37,648 nt of DNA from JAGNRR01 sp964612525 (GTDB taxonomy: Bacteria > Bacteroidota > Bacteroidia > Chitinophagales > Chitinophagaceae). The notes beneath the pieces are model-generated. The model was not told where the DNA came from, searched no databases, and saw only the letters and a list, made by a program, of their open reading frames with translations. Shown piece after piece: positions 22,299-30,164 of this stretch. Positions within the stretch are counted from its first letter, which is position 1, and each line of letters starts with the position of its first letter. Both the position numbers and the translations under genes were made by a program. Location of the stretch: the NCBI GenBank assembly GCA_964612525.1, contig CAZTCQ010000010.1, positions 1-37,648 of the forward strand. The letters run 5' to 3'.

Positions 22299-22991
22299 AT
22301 GAAAGAATTTTTTGTCAAGCAATGGCGACGAATCAAACGAATTGTTTTTTTTGCGTTTCTATTGCATTTAGGATATGCGATTGCTCTGATATGGATTGCT
22401 CCGCCCTATACTATGACTATGTTGGCCGACAGATTGAACGGCCAAGCAGTAACGTATGATGCTAACGAAAGTACTGAAACAGGTTCTCAAATTGTGCTCG
22501 CCGCTCTAGCAAGTGAAGATCAAAAATTTCCTGATCACTATGGAATTGATTTTAAAGCAGTGCGAGACGTAATTAAGGAAAAAGCAAAAGGAAAAAAGTT
22601 ACGCGGAGGGAGTACAATTAGTCAGCAAACGGCTAAGAATGTTTTTTTATGGCAAGGACGAAGTTGGATTCGAAAAGGGCTGGAGGCTTATTCTACGATG
22701 ATTATTGAATTATTGTGGAGCAAGGAAAGAATTTTAGAACAGTATTTACGGATAGCTGAAATGGGGAAAGGTGTTTATGGCATTCAAGCGGCTGCCAAGT
22801 ATTATTACAATACAACACCCAGTAAACTGACTGCACAGCAAGCGTCTGCCATTATTTGCTGCTTGCCGAGCCCAAAAAAAAGAAACCCAAAACAGTTGAC
22901 ACCACATTTAAAACGAAAACAAAATTGGATTTTGAAGCAAATGAAAATTTTAGCAAAGGATAAAGATGTAAAAGCACTTCTTGCCAACTAA
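22299..22991 (+). CDS. mtgA: Monofunctional peptidoglycan glycosyltransferase
   Basis: GT51 enzyme that polymerises lipid II into glycan strands at the periplasmic face of the inner membrane. The 230-residue product has a membrane anchor (about 14-34), catalytic glutamate E73 in ASEDQKFPDHYGID (71-84), GGSTISQQTAKNVFL (103-117) and RKGLEAYSTMIIELLWSKER (125-144). It has no transpeptidase domain, hence the monofunctional type. The start is 3 nt after the barrel gene stop. The stop codon overlaps the -7 motif of asd. Confidence 0.95.
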   Translation: MKEFFVKQWRRIKRIVFFAFLLHLGYAIALIWIAPPYTMTMLADRLNGQAVTYDANESTETGSQIVLAALASEDQKFPDHYGIDFKAVRDVIKEKAKGKKLRGGSTISQQTAKNVFLWQGRSWIRKGLEAYSTMIIELLWSKERILEQYLRIAEMGKGVYGIQAAAKYYYNTTPSKLTAQQASAIICCLPSPKKRNPKQLTPHLKRKQNWILKQMKILAKDKDVKALLAN

Positions 22992-22996
22992 CTTTG
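22989..22996 (+). promoter_or_regulatory. -7 promoter motif before asd
   Basis: TAACTTTG, a perfect TAnnTTTG, overlaps the TAA stop of mtgA. It lies 24 nt before the ATG at 23021 and overlaps an in-frame TTG at 22994, which is therefore an unlikely start. Confidence 0.55.
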
Positions 22997-23020
22997 TCTC
23001 GACTTTATAAAATTGCACAA

Positions 23021-24010
23021 ATGAGAATAGCTGTAGTAGGAGCCACAGGATTAGTAGGCACAAAAATTTTGGAAGTACTAGCCGAAAGTAAACTGAAGAT
23101 TGATGAATTGATACCGGTCGCATCGGAACGCTCAATTGGTAAAAAAATTAGTTTTCAAAATAAAGAATGGGAGGTTGTTGGCTTTCAAACGGCCATTGAT
23201 CAAAAGCCTTCTTGTGCCGTTTTTTCGGCGGGTGGGAATACTTCTTTGGAGTTGGCACCCAAATTTGCTGCTGCTGGAATTCGAGTTATAGATAACTCTT
23301 CTGCTTGGCGTATGAATCCCGAGAACAAACTCATTGTACCTGAAATTAATGGTGACACTTTGAATGAGGATGATTTTATTATTGCCAACCCCAATTGTTC
23401 TACGATTCAAATGGTGATGGTGCTTAAACCCTTGCACGATTTATTTACCATTAAGCGAGTCGTCGTTTCCACCTATCAATCTGTTACAGGCTCGGGGGTG
23501 AAAGCCGTGCAGCAATTAGAAAATGAGAGAAAGGATGTTAGTGGTGAAAAAGCTTACCCTTATGAAATTGATATGAATCTAATTCCTCAGATTGATGTTT
23601 TTATGAAGAATGACTACACCAAGGAAGAAATGAAAATGATAGAGGAAACCAATAAAATATTGGATGACAATAGCATTAAAGTGACGGCTACCGCCGTTAG
23701 AATTCCCGTAATGGGTGGTCATAGTGAGTCGATTAATATAGAATTTGAGAAAGAGTTTTCTGAAAAAGCAGTAATGGATAGTTTGATTCACTTTCCCGGA
23801 ATCACCGTAATTGATAATCCTTCAGAGCTCAAATACCCAATGCCTTTGATGGCTCATAATCAAGATGATGTTTTTGTAGGAAGGATTCGACGGGACCATT
23901 CTCAAGCCCGAACATTGAATTGTTGGGTAGTTTCTGACAATTTACGAAAAGGAGCTGCTACAAATGCTGTGCAAATTGTAGAACATCTGAAGAAAAATGG
24001 GCTGATATAA
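23021..24010 (+). CDS. asd: Aspartate-semialdehyde dehydrogenase
   Basis: Reduces L-aspartyl-4-phosphate to aspartate semialdehyde with NADPH, on the route to lysine/diaminopimelate, threonine and methionine. The 329-residue product starts MRIAVVGATGLVG (Rossmann motif). It has the catalytic cysteine C126 in ANPNCSTIQM, R227 in VRIPVM, and the acid/base histidine H234 in GGHSESINIE. The ATG at 23021 is used, because an in-frame TTG nine codons upstream lies inside the promoter. Its position after mtgA links it loosely to cell-wall precursor supply through diaminopimelate. Confidence 0.95.
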   Translation: MRIAVVGATGLVGTKILEVLAESKLKIDELIPVASERSIGKKISFQNKEWEVVGFQTAIDQKPSCAVFSAGGNTSLELAPKFAAAGIRVIDNSSAWRMNPENKLIVPEINGDTLNEDDFIIANPNCSTIQMVMVLKPLHDLFTIKRVVVSTYQSVTGSGVKAVQQLENERKDVSGEKAYPYEIDMNLIPQIDVFMKNDYTKEEMKMIEETNKILDDNSIKVTATAVRIPVMGGHSESINIEFEKEFSEKAVMDSLIHFPGITVIDNPSELKYPMPLMAHNQDDVFVGRIRRDHSQARTLNCWVVSDNLRKGAATNAVQIVEHLKKNGLI

Positions 24011-24083
24011 AGCCTAGTGTCATCTCATTGTCAAAAGAAAACAGACAGTGTCGTTAATACCTTTTTAGCAAATCAAGCTACTC

Positions 24084-24091
24084 TACTTTTG
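24084..24091 (+). promoter_or_regulatory. -7 promoter motif before the HmuY-like gene
   Basis: TACTTTTG, a perfect TAnnTTTG, lies 29 nt before the ATG at 24121. No Fur-box-like palindrome is obvious. Confidence 0.5.
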
Positions 24092-24120
24092 TAGTTCTTA
24101 AAAAAGATAAAATAAGAATT

Positions 24121-25425
24121 ATGAAGAAAATTGTACAACTTTTGACGGTGCTTTTGGTGACGAGCTTTACAATGAACGCTCAGTGGATGAATGATTCCAT
24201 ATCTATGGGACCCAATTATGCCAATAATATTTACTATACTTTTGGGGGTAGTGGTATTCAAAAAACAGAACCAAGCAATAATTGGCATTTGGCTTTTACG
24301 ATGAGTGCCCTCGCCGACAGTGCTGCAGTTTTTGCAAATCACCAGTCTGGAAACGAATTCGTTAAGGTTTTTAATATTCACCAACCCATTTCAGCTTGGA
24401 GCAGTGTTACTTTGTCTGACACCATGAGTGGAGACAGAATGTTGGCGCCTTATAAGGGTTGGTATGATGGTACGTTTAATCAGATTTCACATCCAAGTGC
24501 TTTTAATTATGGCTGGGGTACCTACAAGTTTTCTTCTCATGACATAATCGGAGATTCAATGTTCATAGTTCGTGTAGGTACTGACTATTATAAATTTGCC
24601 ATTGACTCTTTGGATGGAGCTACTTCGAAATGGGATTTCCGTTTACAAAAATTTGGAGATGCCGTTCAGTCTTACTCGGTAAGCAAAGGCAACGGTTTCA
24701 ATGATAGATTGTTCGCTTATTTTGATATTACTTCTGGCCAATCTTTAGATAGAGAGCCAAATGTAAATGATTGGGACGTTGAGTTTATCACTTACCCTTC
24801 ATACATTCCTGCAGGACCTGGTGTGGGTTGGTATGCCGTAACCGGAGTATTAAATAATCGAGGATTAGGAGTAGCTGAGGCTAGACAGTTTGATTTGGAC
24901 GATGCCAAAAATGATTTTGATGGAGGTTCCGCTTCATGGGCGAATGATTGGAAAAAAAATAATATCACCACGATTGGGTATGATTGGAAGCGATTTAATT
25001 CTACTAGTATGACATTTGCCATTGCTGATTCTTTATCTTATTTCATAGAATCAAAAAGTGGTAAGGTATATCAAGTACAGTTTACTGATTTTGGAGGGTT
25101 TATGACAGGAAAAGCTAACTTTCGCTATCGCGAAGTAAGTACCCCGCTTTCGGTTGCAAAAACTGACTTCATTGGAGAGCCAAGTTTATATCCGAACCCT
25201 GCTCAAAATAGTACAACCGTATTATTTAAATCCGTGAAAGCAAGTGAGCTCAGACTTACTATCACTGGCTTGACTGGGCAAGTCTTGCACCAATCTCTTA
25301 GAAAGGCAACGAGTGGTTTAAATGCCTGGGAACTAGATACTTCAAGCCTTCCGAGTGGCAACTACGTGATTAGCTTGTCTAACAGTGAAGGTGCTACCCA
25401 CCAAAAAATGACAATAACTAAATAA
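24121..25425 (+). CDS. HmuY-like (heme-binding?) protein with T9SS sorting domain
   Basis: A 434-residue exported protein. The signal peptide is MKKIVQLLTVLLVTSFTMNA (cleavage before Q21). The middle has paired features of HmuY-family proteins: NNWHLAF, later DWDVEF (about 216-221) and SYFIESKSGKVYQVQFTDFG (about 305-324). These resemble the HmuY strands WD.AF and YF...GK.Y...F. The C-terminal 80 or so residues (SLYPNPAQNSTTVLF, then LTGQVLHQSL, then GNYVISLSNSEGA) are a T9SS type A sorting domain. HmuY of Porphyromonas binds heme and passes it to HmuR. A TonB-dependent receptor follows here, which supports the same role. Heme ligands cannot be assigned by eye. Confidence 0.75.
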   Translation: MKKIVQLLTVLLVTSFTMNAQWMNDSISMGPNYANNIYYTFGGSGIQKTEPSNNWHLAFTMSALADSAAVFANHQSGNEFVKVFNIHQPISAWSSVTLSDTMSGDRMLAPYKGWYDGTFNQISHPSAFNYGWGTYKFSSHDIIGDSMFIVRVGTDYYKFAIDSLDGATSKWDFRLQKFGDAVQSYSVSKGNGFNDRLFAYFDITSGQSLDREPNVNDWDVEFITYPSYIPAGPGVGWYAVTGVLNNRGLGVAEARQFDLDDAKNDFDGGSASWANDWKKNNITTIGYDWKRFNSTSMTFAIADSLSYFIESKSGKVYQVQFTDFGGFMTGKANFRYREVSTPLSVAKTDFIGEPSLYPNPAQNSTTVLFKSVKASELRLTITGLTGQVLHQSLRKATSGLNAWELDTSSLPSGNYVISLSNSEGATHQKMTITK

Positions 25426-25428
25426 TGT

Positions 25429-25447
25429 AGTTCGCAATTAGCGGGCT
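25429..25447 (+). other. Weak intercistronic hairpin
   Basis: AGTTCGC (25429-25435) pairs with GCGGGCT (25441-25447), with two T-G pairs, around AATTA, followed by TCTTAGTTT. It may partly terminate or protect the upstream mRNA end between the HmuY-like and receptor genes. Confidence 0.3.
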
Positions 25448-25472
25448 TCTTAGTTTAACTTTATAAATATTC

Positions 25473-27397
25473 GTGTTAGAGGCTAAAAAATTAGCAATAT
25501 GGTTCATAATGATAGTCTTGGGCTTGCNNNNNNNNNNNNNNNNNNNNNNNNNNNNNNNNNNNNNNNNNNNNNNNNNNNNNNNNNNNNNNNNNNNNNNNNN
25601 NNNNNNNNNNNNNNNNNNNNNNNNNNNCTCACCGATGTCCTTCAGTTTCAAATGAATCAGTTTGTCAGTAATGATAATATTTTAGGGGCCTCAAGTAATG
25701 TAAGCGGGATTGGGGCTCAGAACGTGAAGATATTGTTGAACGGAGTGCCATTGAACGGTTCCGAGGCTGGCTTTATTGATCTGAATCAAATAAATATTAG
25801 CAATGTAAAACGCGTTGAAACTATACAGGGTCCCATGAGTGTGATGTATGGTTCAAATGCTTTGGGTGGTGTAATAAATATCATTACAAAAGAGGCAAGC
25901 AAAAAAGTTGAGTTGGGGCTGCGTTCCTATATGGATAATTTGGCCAATCTGAATGTTGCGGCTGATGTCGGTTGGAAAACTAAGAATCAAAATGTTAAGC
26001 TGTCTGTAGGCAGAAACTTTTTCGGAGGTTGGTCTCCCAATGATTCAATCAATCGCTGGTTACTTTGGAAACCAAAAGTTCAATACACTGCGGATTTAGC
26101 CTATCGATATAAATTGAAAAAAGGTAAAATCAGTTTGTATTCTTTTTTGCTGAATGAAAAAATTGAAAATAAAGGTATCCCTTCCGTCTCTCCATTCAGA
26201 ATTTTTGCATTTGATGAATACTATCTAACCAATCGTATCAGAAATACGGTGAATGTGGACTATCAACTTAGTGACAAAGAATATTTTAAAAGTCAGAACA
26301 CGATTTCTATTTATAACCGAAAAAAGAATAAGTATTACAAGGATATGGTGAGTTTAGAAAAAAAACTGACCGACGATATTGAGGATCACGATACTTCTAT
26401 TTTTCATCAGTATCACTTTAGAGGCGCCGTAAATTCTTCTCGAATAAAAAACACCGATTTGATTCTGGGCTATGAAGCCAATCATGAAACTTCCAACAGT
26501 TCAAAAATATCCGATAGAGAAAAAAATATGACTGAACTGGGTTTGTTTACCTCTGCAAACTACGAGCTGGGAAAACTTAGTTTAATGCCTTCCTTCCGTG
26601 TTAATTTTCATTCTATATTTAGCTCAAATTTTTCCTATGGCTTACACTTAAAATATGCTCCGGACAAAACCTTGCAGTACCGAGCGTCCTTCGCGCAAGG
26701 GTATCGTACGCCCAATATCAAGGAGTTGTACTTGGAGTTTATTGATAATAATCACAGGATTCTTGGTAATGAGAACCTACAACAAGAGGAGGGGATTCAT
26801 GCTGAAATTTCGGGAGAAAAGAAATGGTCCGTCGGTAAGAAAAAGGATAGGAATTTTATCTTGGAAGGTTCGGCCATGTACAATTTGCTTCAAAACAAAA
26901 TCTCGCTGCAAACGGTAAACGTGGCACAGAATGAGTTGAGTTATTTCAATATTGAAAACTTTGCCAATTTTATTACCTCAATGCGATTTAAGTATAGCAC
27001 CCCAAGCTTACAAGGTTCTTTTGGATATTCCCGAACCTTACTGCTCCAAAGTACTGGTTTGCCGGCCAACTCTTTCAGTGATGTTTTAATGTCGGCTTCT
27101 TATTTGATTCCCAAAATAGAAACCCAGGCGAATCTATTTTACCGGTACACAGCCAATCAGCCTATTTATTTTATTGATGGAGGTTTTGGTATGAGTAACC
27201 CACTTCATATCGCAAATTTTTCTCTAACCAAGAGCTTTGCTAAAAAAGTAAGAGTTCAACTGGGAGTCAAAAATTTATTGAACATTCAAAACAATTTATT
27301 GGCTAGCGGGAGTGCAGTTTCCCCTCACGGAAGTGAAAGTAATACAACTTTGCTTTTACCGAGGTCCTATTTTATTGAAACATTGATAAAATTGTAA
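25473..27397 (+). CDS. TonB-dependent outer-membrane receptor (HmuR-like?)
   Basis: TonB-dependent transporter interrupted by the gap at 25528-25627. Before the gap, the frame starting with GTG at 25473 encodes a signal-peptide start (MLEAKKLAIWFIMIVLGL). The frame of the long part after the gap is different at 100 N, so the gap length is wrong rather than the gene broken. After the gap are the plug end (ILLNGVPLNGSEAGFIDLNQ, then VKRVETIQGPMSVMYGSNAL, GGVINIITKE) and a barrel with about twenty strands, ending SYFIETLIKL. FAQGYRTPNIKELYLEF is a typical late-barrel motif of heme/siderophore receptors. Placement after the HmuY-like gene suggests heme uptake. A TAACTTTA motif lies at 25456-25463. 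Confidence 0.9.
25528..25627. other. Assembly gap (100 N) with frame conflict
   Basis: The signal-peptide frame to the left and the plug-domain frame to the right differ by two positions at this length. The TonB box and most of the plug or a carboxypeptidase-like domain would be missing. Confidence 0.99.
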
Positions 27398-27442
27398 TAT
27401 TTAGTTGTATGTAATTAAGTTGGTTAAATAGCGGCTTGAAAG

Positions 27443-27458
27443 TTGGCACACCCTTTGA
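27443..27458 (+). promoter_or_regulatory. Sigma-54-like (-24/-12) promoter
   Basis: TTGGCACACCCTTTGA matches the RpoN consensus TGGCAC-N5-TTGC with GG at -24 exact and GA in place of GC at -12. The spacing between elements is exact. A start point near 27469 would give an 18-nt leader before the ATG at 27487. Confidence 0.6.
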
Positions 27459-27486
27459 TATATACAACTTGAAAAAACACATACAA

Positions 27487-27738
27487 ATGGGACAAGACGT
27501 AAACGAGATATTATTCAATAAGAATAAGAGAGGCAAAGAGGGCCTAGTAAAAATAAACGCACAAGACGCCAAAAAATTGATTCAGTTAATGGAGGAGCAT
27601 GCTTCCCAAAAAACGAAGACACCTATGTCAATCATAAATCTTTATACAAAGAAGATTCAAAATTCTAAACGAGCCATAGAAAACAAGCTGCAAGAGAATA
27701 AAGTTCGACCGTTTGAATTTTTGGTAATTCAAAATTAG
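27487..27738 (+). CDS. Small basic protein of unknown function
   Basis: An 83-residue cytosolic protein rich in lysine, with no signal peptide or cysteine. MGQDVNEILFNKNKRGKEGL is followed by an amphipathic helix (AQDAKKLIQLMEEHASQK) and a basic C-terminal part ending RPFEFLVIQN. I do not recognise a family. The ATG at 27487 is chosen because an in-frame TTG 17 codons upstream precedes the sigma-54-like promoter. It is followed after 207 nt by an ECF sigma factor gene on the same strand. A regulatory or nucleic-acid-binding role would fit its charge, but nothing shows it directly. Confidence 0.65.
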   Translation: MGQDVNEILFNKNKRGKEGLVKINAQDAKKLIQLMEEHASQKTKTPMSIINLYTKKIQNSKRAIENKLQENKVRPFEFLVIQN

Positions 27739-27834
27739 AAGAAAAAGTGAAATCTTAAAAAAATCTAAAAGTGACGAAGATTTTATGGATTAAAGTCTTA
27801 GTATTAAAAAATCAGTCTACCTTTAGTTTACAAC

Positions 27835-27849
27835 GAGCAAGGATTGCTC
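27835..27849. repeat. Inverted repeat downstream of the 27487 gene
   Basis: GAGCAA-GGA-TTGCTC, a perfect 6-bp stem, is followed by ATTTTC. It may be a weak terminator of the small gene or part of the ECF sigma leader. TACCTTTA at 27809-27816 upstream is a possible promoter of the sigma gene. Confidence 0.35.
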
Positions 27850-27884
27850 ATTTTCAAACTTTTAAAAACATCGCATATACTCAA

Positions 27885-27943
27885 TTTTTACTTTTTATAA
27901 CTTCCACTCTTACCTCGGATCAAATCCGAACAAAAAGTAAAAA
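27885..27943 (+). promoter_or_regulatory. Long leader hairpin ending at the ECF sigma start
   Basis: TTTTTACTTTTT (27885-27896) and AAAAAGTAAAAA (27932-27943) are a perfect 12-bp inverted repeat whose right arm ends 2 nt before the ATG. Inside it, TCGGAT-CAA-ATCCGA (27915-27929) forms a second stem. If transcribed, it would hide the start region. Confidence 0.5.
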
Positions 27944-27945
27944 AT

Positions 27946-28527
27946 ATGCGTACTCTAACGAACCGTACTACCATCCAGGATTTAGGAAATCCAAGCTGTC
28001 TTCAAGAAAACGAAGCTGCTCATTTACTCAACGAAAATAAAAACCAGTTGTACTATGCTGCTTATCTTTTAGTAAGAGATAAGTTCATAGCAGAAGACAT
28101 TTTTCAAGAAGCTTGTATTCGTGTATTGAGATCCATGCGTAAAGGAAATTATGCCGAGGCTGGTAAATTTGTTCCTTGGGTAGCTCGAATCGTTAGAAAT
28201 TTAAGTATTGATCATTTACGGCAGGCCAAAAAAATGAAAAAGGTAACTATGCCTGATGGTTCAGATATTTTTGCATTTATAGAAAGTGGTGCTAGAAATC
28301 AAGAGGAGCAGCATATTCATTCTAAAGATTGTAAAAATGCTCGAAAAGTTTTAGAACAGATTCCTTACGCCCAAAGAGAAGTAGTAGTGATGAGAATATA
28401 TGGTGATCTTAGCTTTAAAGAAATTGCTGAACTCACCAATACCGGAATCAATACAGTTCTGGGAAGAATGCGGTATGGCTTACTTAATATGAAAAAGCTA
28501 ATTGAAAAACAGCAATTTAAGCACTAG
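27946..28527 (+). CDS. ECF-type sigma-70 factor
   Basis: RNA polymerase sigma factor of 193 residues. Region 2 (about 30-98) contains AEDIFQEACIRVLRSM and FVPWVARIVRNLSIDHLRQA. Region 4 (about 132-187) contains LEQIPYAQREVVVMRIYGDL, SFKEIAELTNTGINTVLGRM and YGLLNMKKLI. No anti-sigma (FecR-like) gene follows, since the next gene is convergent and overlaps by 3 nt. The target regulon is therefore unknown. It begins with an extra 25-residue N-terminal stretch. The ATG at 27946 is just behind the long inverted repeat, so translation or transcription may be controlled by RNA structure. It lies near the HmuY-like/receptor pair but is not clearly part of that system. Confidence 0.92.
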   Translation: MRTLTNRTTIQDLGNPSCLQENEAAHLLNENKNQLYYAAYLLVRDKFIAEDIFQEACIRVLRSMRKGNYAEAGKFVPWVARIVRNLSIDHLRQAKKMKKVTMPDGSDIFAFIESGARNQEEQHIHSKDCKNARKVLEQIPYAQREVVVMRIYGDLSFKEIAELTNTGINTVLGRMRYGLLNMKKLIEKQQFKH

Positions 28528-30101
28528 CGCTTTTTGACCCAGTTTGCGGGGTTTTCCTTATTAGTAGAACCGTTGCTACCCACTCGCCAAATTTCGAAGT
28601 GAACTTTACTATTCTTAGATTCATCGGTTATTACTGTACCTAAAACTTGTTTCAATGTAATTTTTTGTCCTTTGCGAACGCTCACGTTTTTAAGTTTTGA
28701 ATATACCGTATAAAAAGAACCATGATTGACTAGTACGGTNNNNNNNNNNNNNNNNNNNNNNNNNNNNNNNNNNNNNNNNNNNNNNNNNNNNNNNNNNNNN
28801 NNNNNNNNNNNNNNNNNNNNNNNNNNNNNNNNNNNNNNNTCCTTTGCTAGTCTTTTTTCGTTTTCTCTTTGGCGTCTCTTAGCATCAGCTAGTCGTTTTT
28901 GTTGTTCTTCTTGCTTTTGTTTTAATGCCAAAAGATTTTTGGTGCGTTCTTCTTCTGCTTTCTTTTGCAAGGCGAGTTCGGCTTCTCTTTTTTTGCGTTT
29001 TGCCTCGGCGAACTTTCTTGCTTTACGCTCTTCAATTTCTCTTTGTCTTTTTAATTCAGCTATTTTTTTGGCTTCCGCTTCCGCTTTCTTTTTTTCTAAG
29101 GCTAAAGCTCGTTCTCTTTCCTCTTGTTTCTTTTTTTCTGCTGCTACTCGTTTAGCTTCCTTCTCGGCGGCTTGTTTTTCAGCCTCCAAACGTTTTTTCT
29201 CGGCAGCAATTCGCTTAGCTTCTGCTTCCGCTTTTATTCTTCGTTGTTCTTCGCGCTTCGTTTCTTCTGCTTTTCTTTTCGCTAGCAAAGCCGCTTCTGC
29301 TTCCTTTTTCTTTCTCGCAAGTTCTGCTTTTTGTTTTTTGACTTGTTCGGCTATGGCTCGTTGTCTTGCTTTTTGTATTTCTCTTTGAATGGCATTCGCA
29401 ATGGCGCTATTTAGTTGAACGGCCGTTTGTTTTTTCTGAACCAGTTGTTTTTTTAGCTTTACTTCCTGTCCCTTCAGGCTTTCTACCATTTTGCCTTGCT
29501 GTGCTTTTTCTTTTTCTAGCGCCAAATTTTGTTTTTGTTGTGCCGAGAGCGCTTCTGCTTTATCCGTTTTTTTGGTCTGCAATTGCTCAGCCTTGCTTTT
29601 CAATTGAACCCCGGCCAGCTGAATTTTACTCGCCTGTTCGGCACGATAGTTTCGGTATTGTTTCACATAAGATAATCGTCGGTTGGCTTCGTTAAACGAA
29701 TTGGCAGAAAATAAAAAGAGTACAAAGTTCTGTGCCGTTCTGTTTTTATATGAAAAACGAACAAGCTCTCCGTAATGTTTTTTTAGTTTTTTTAAATCAG
29801 TTCTGAGCTGAACCATCTGATCGTTTGTTTTCACGATAGTATTGTCTAGGTAAACTACCTGCCGATCTAAATTGTTGAGGAGTTGGCTTCGCACATCAAG
29901 CTTTCTTTGAAGAATCTTGAGTGTTTCTAAAGAAGTGGATTTTGATTTGCTCAGTTTTTCTAGGCGTTCCTCAGTTTGTGAAATTTCTTTGAGTAAGGCG
30001 ACTCGCTGTTGTTCTAGCTTCGTAGAAGAGCCTTTCTTTTTTTGCGCCCAGCCAATGCCAAGTACTAGTATTAATAATATGGATAGAAATACGCTACGCA
30101 A
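28524..30101 (-). CDS. EnvC-like murein hydrolase activator with degenerate LytM domain
   Basis: About 525 residues with the gap at 28740-28839. A signal peptide (MRSVFLSILLILVLGIGWA) is followed by a coiled coil (about 27-230) and a long A/E/K/R-rich helical tract (about 235-420, for example AEAEAKRIAAEKKRLEAEK). The C-terminal LytM/M23 fold has VNHGSFYTVYSKL and KVHFEIWR. Of the M23 zinc histidines, Y.HL is changed to YSKL and HLHFE to KVHFE, so it is probably not an active peptidase. This fits EnvC, which activates amidases for cell division. The start is TTG (30099-30101), 16 nt after a perfect -7 motif. Its stop overlaps the sigma-factor stop. Confidence 0.88.
   Translation of the reverse strand: MRSVFLSILLILVLGIGWAQKKKGSSTKLEQQRVALLKEISQTEERLEKLSKSKSTSLETLKILQRKLDVRSQLLNNLDRQVVYLDNTIVKTNDQMVQLRTDLKKLKKHYGELVRFSYKNRTAQNFVLFLFSANSFNEANRRLSYVKQYRNYRAEQASKIQLAGVQLKSKAEQLQTKKTDKAEALSAQQKQNLALEKEKAQQGKMVESLKGQEVKLKKQLVQKKQTAVQLNSAIANAIQREIQKARQRAIAEQVKKQKAELARKKKEAEAALLAKRKAEETKREEQRRIKAEAEAKRIAAEKKRLEAEKQAAEKEAKRVAAEKKKQEERERALALEKKKAEAEAKKIAELKRQREIEERKARKFAEAKRKKREAELALQKKAEEERTKNLLALKQKQEEQQKRLADAKRRQRENEKRLAKXXXXXXXXXXXXXXXXXXXXXXXXXXXXXXXXXXTVLVNHGSFYTVYSKLKNVSVRKGQKITLKQVLGTVITDESKNSKVHFEIWRVGSNGSTNKENPANWVKKR
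28740..28839. other. Assembly gap (100 N)
   Basis: Lies between the A/E/K-rich tract and the C-terminal LytM domain of the EnvC-like gene. Low-complexity sequence there may have broken the assembly. Confidence 0.99.
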
Positions 30102-30117
30102 GTTTGTGAAGTTCCTA

Positions 30118-30125
30118 CAAAAATA
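30118..30125 (-). promoter_or_regulatory. -7 promoter motif before the EnvC-like gene
   Basis: Minus-strand TATTTTTG, a perfect TAnnTTTG, lies 16 nt before the TTG start. No ATG or GTG in this frame offers a better start. Confidence 0.5.
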
Positions 30126-30164
30126 GCAGAACTCCTTGAGAGTAGTTGTAAAATTTAACTTAAA

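Noticed and set aside
23252..23268. TTGGCACCCAAATTTGC inside asd as a sigma-54 promoter
   Set aside because: The spacing between GG and GC is one base too long and the site is within coding sequence.
25499..25527. ATG at 25499 as start of the TonB receptor
   Set aside because: It gives no signal peptide. The GTG at 25473 in another frame gives a proper one.
27771..28040. 89-codon ORF overlapping the ECF sigma start
   Set aside because: Overlaps the sigma gene in another frame, and covers the leader hairpins. No domain features.
28726..29388. Long plus-strand ORFs opposite the EnvC-like gene
   Set aside because: They are the complement of the K/E/A-rich repeat codons and read as Phe/Ser/Leu-rich low-complexity sequence.
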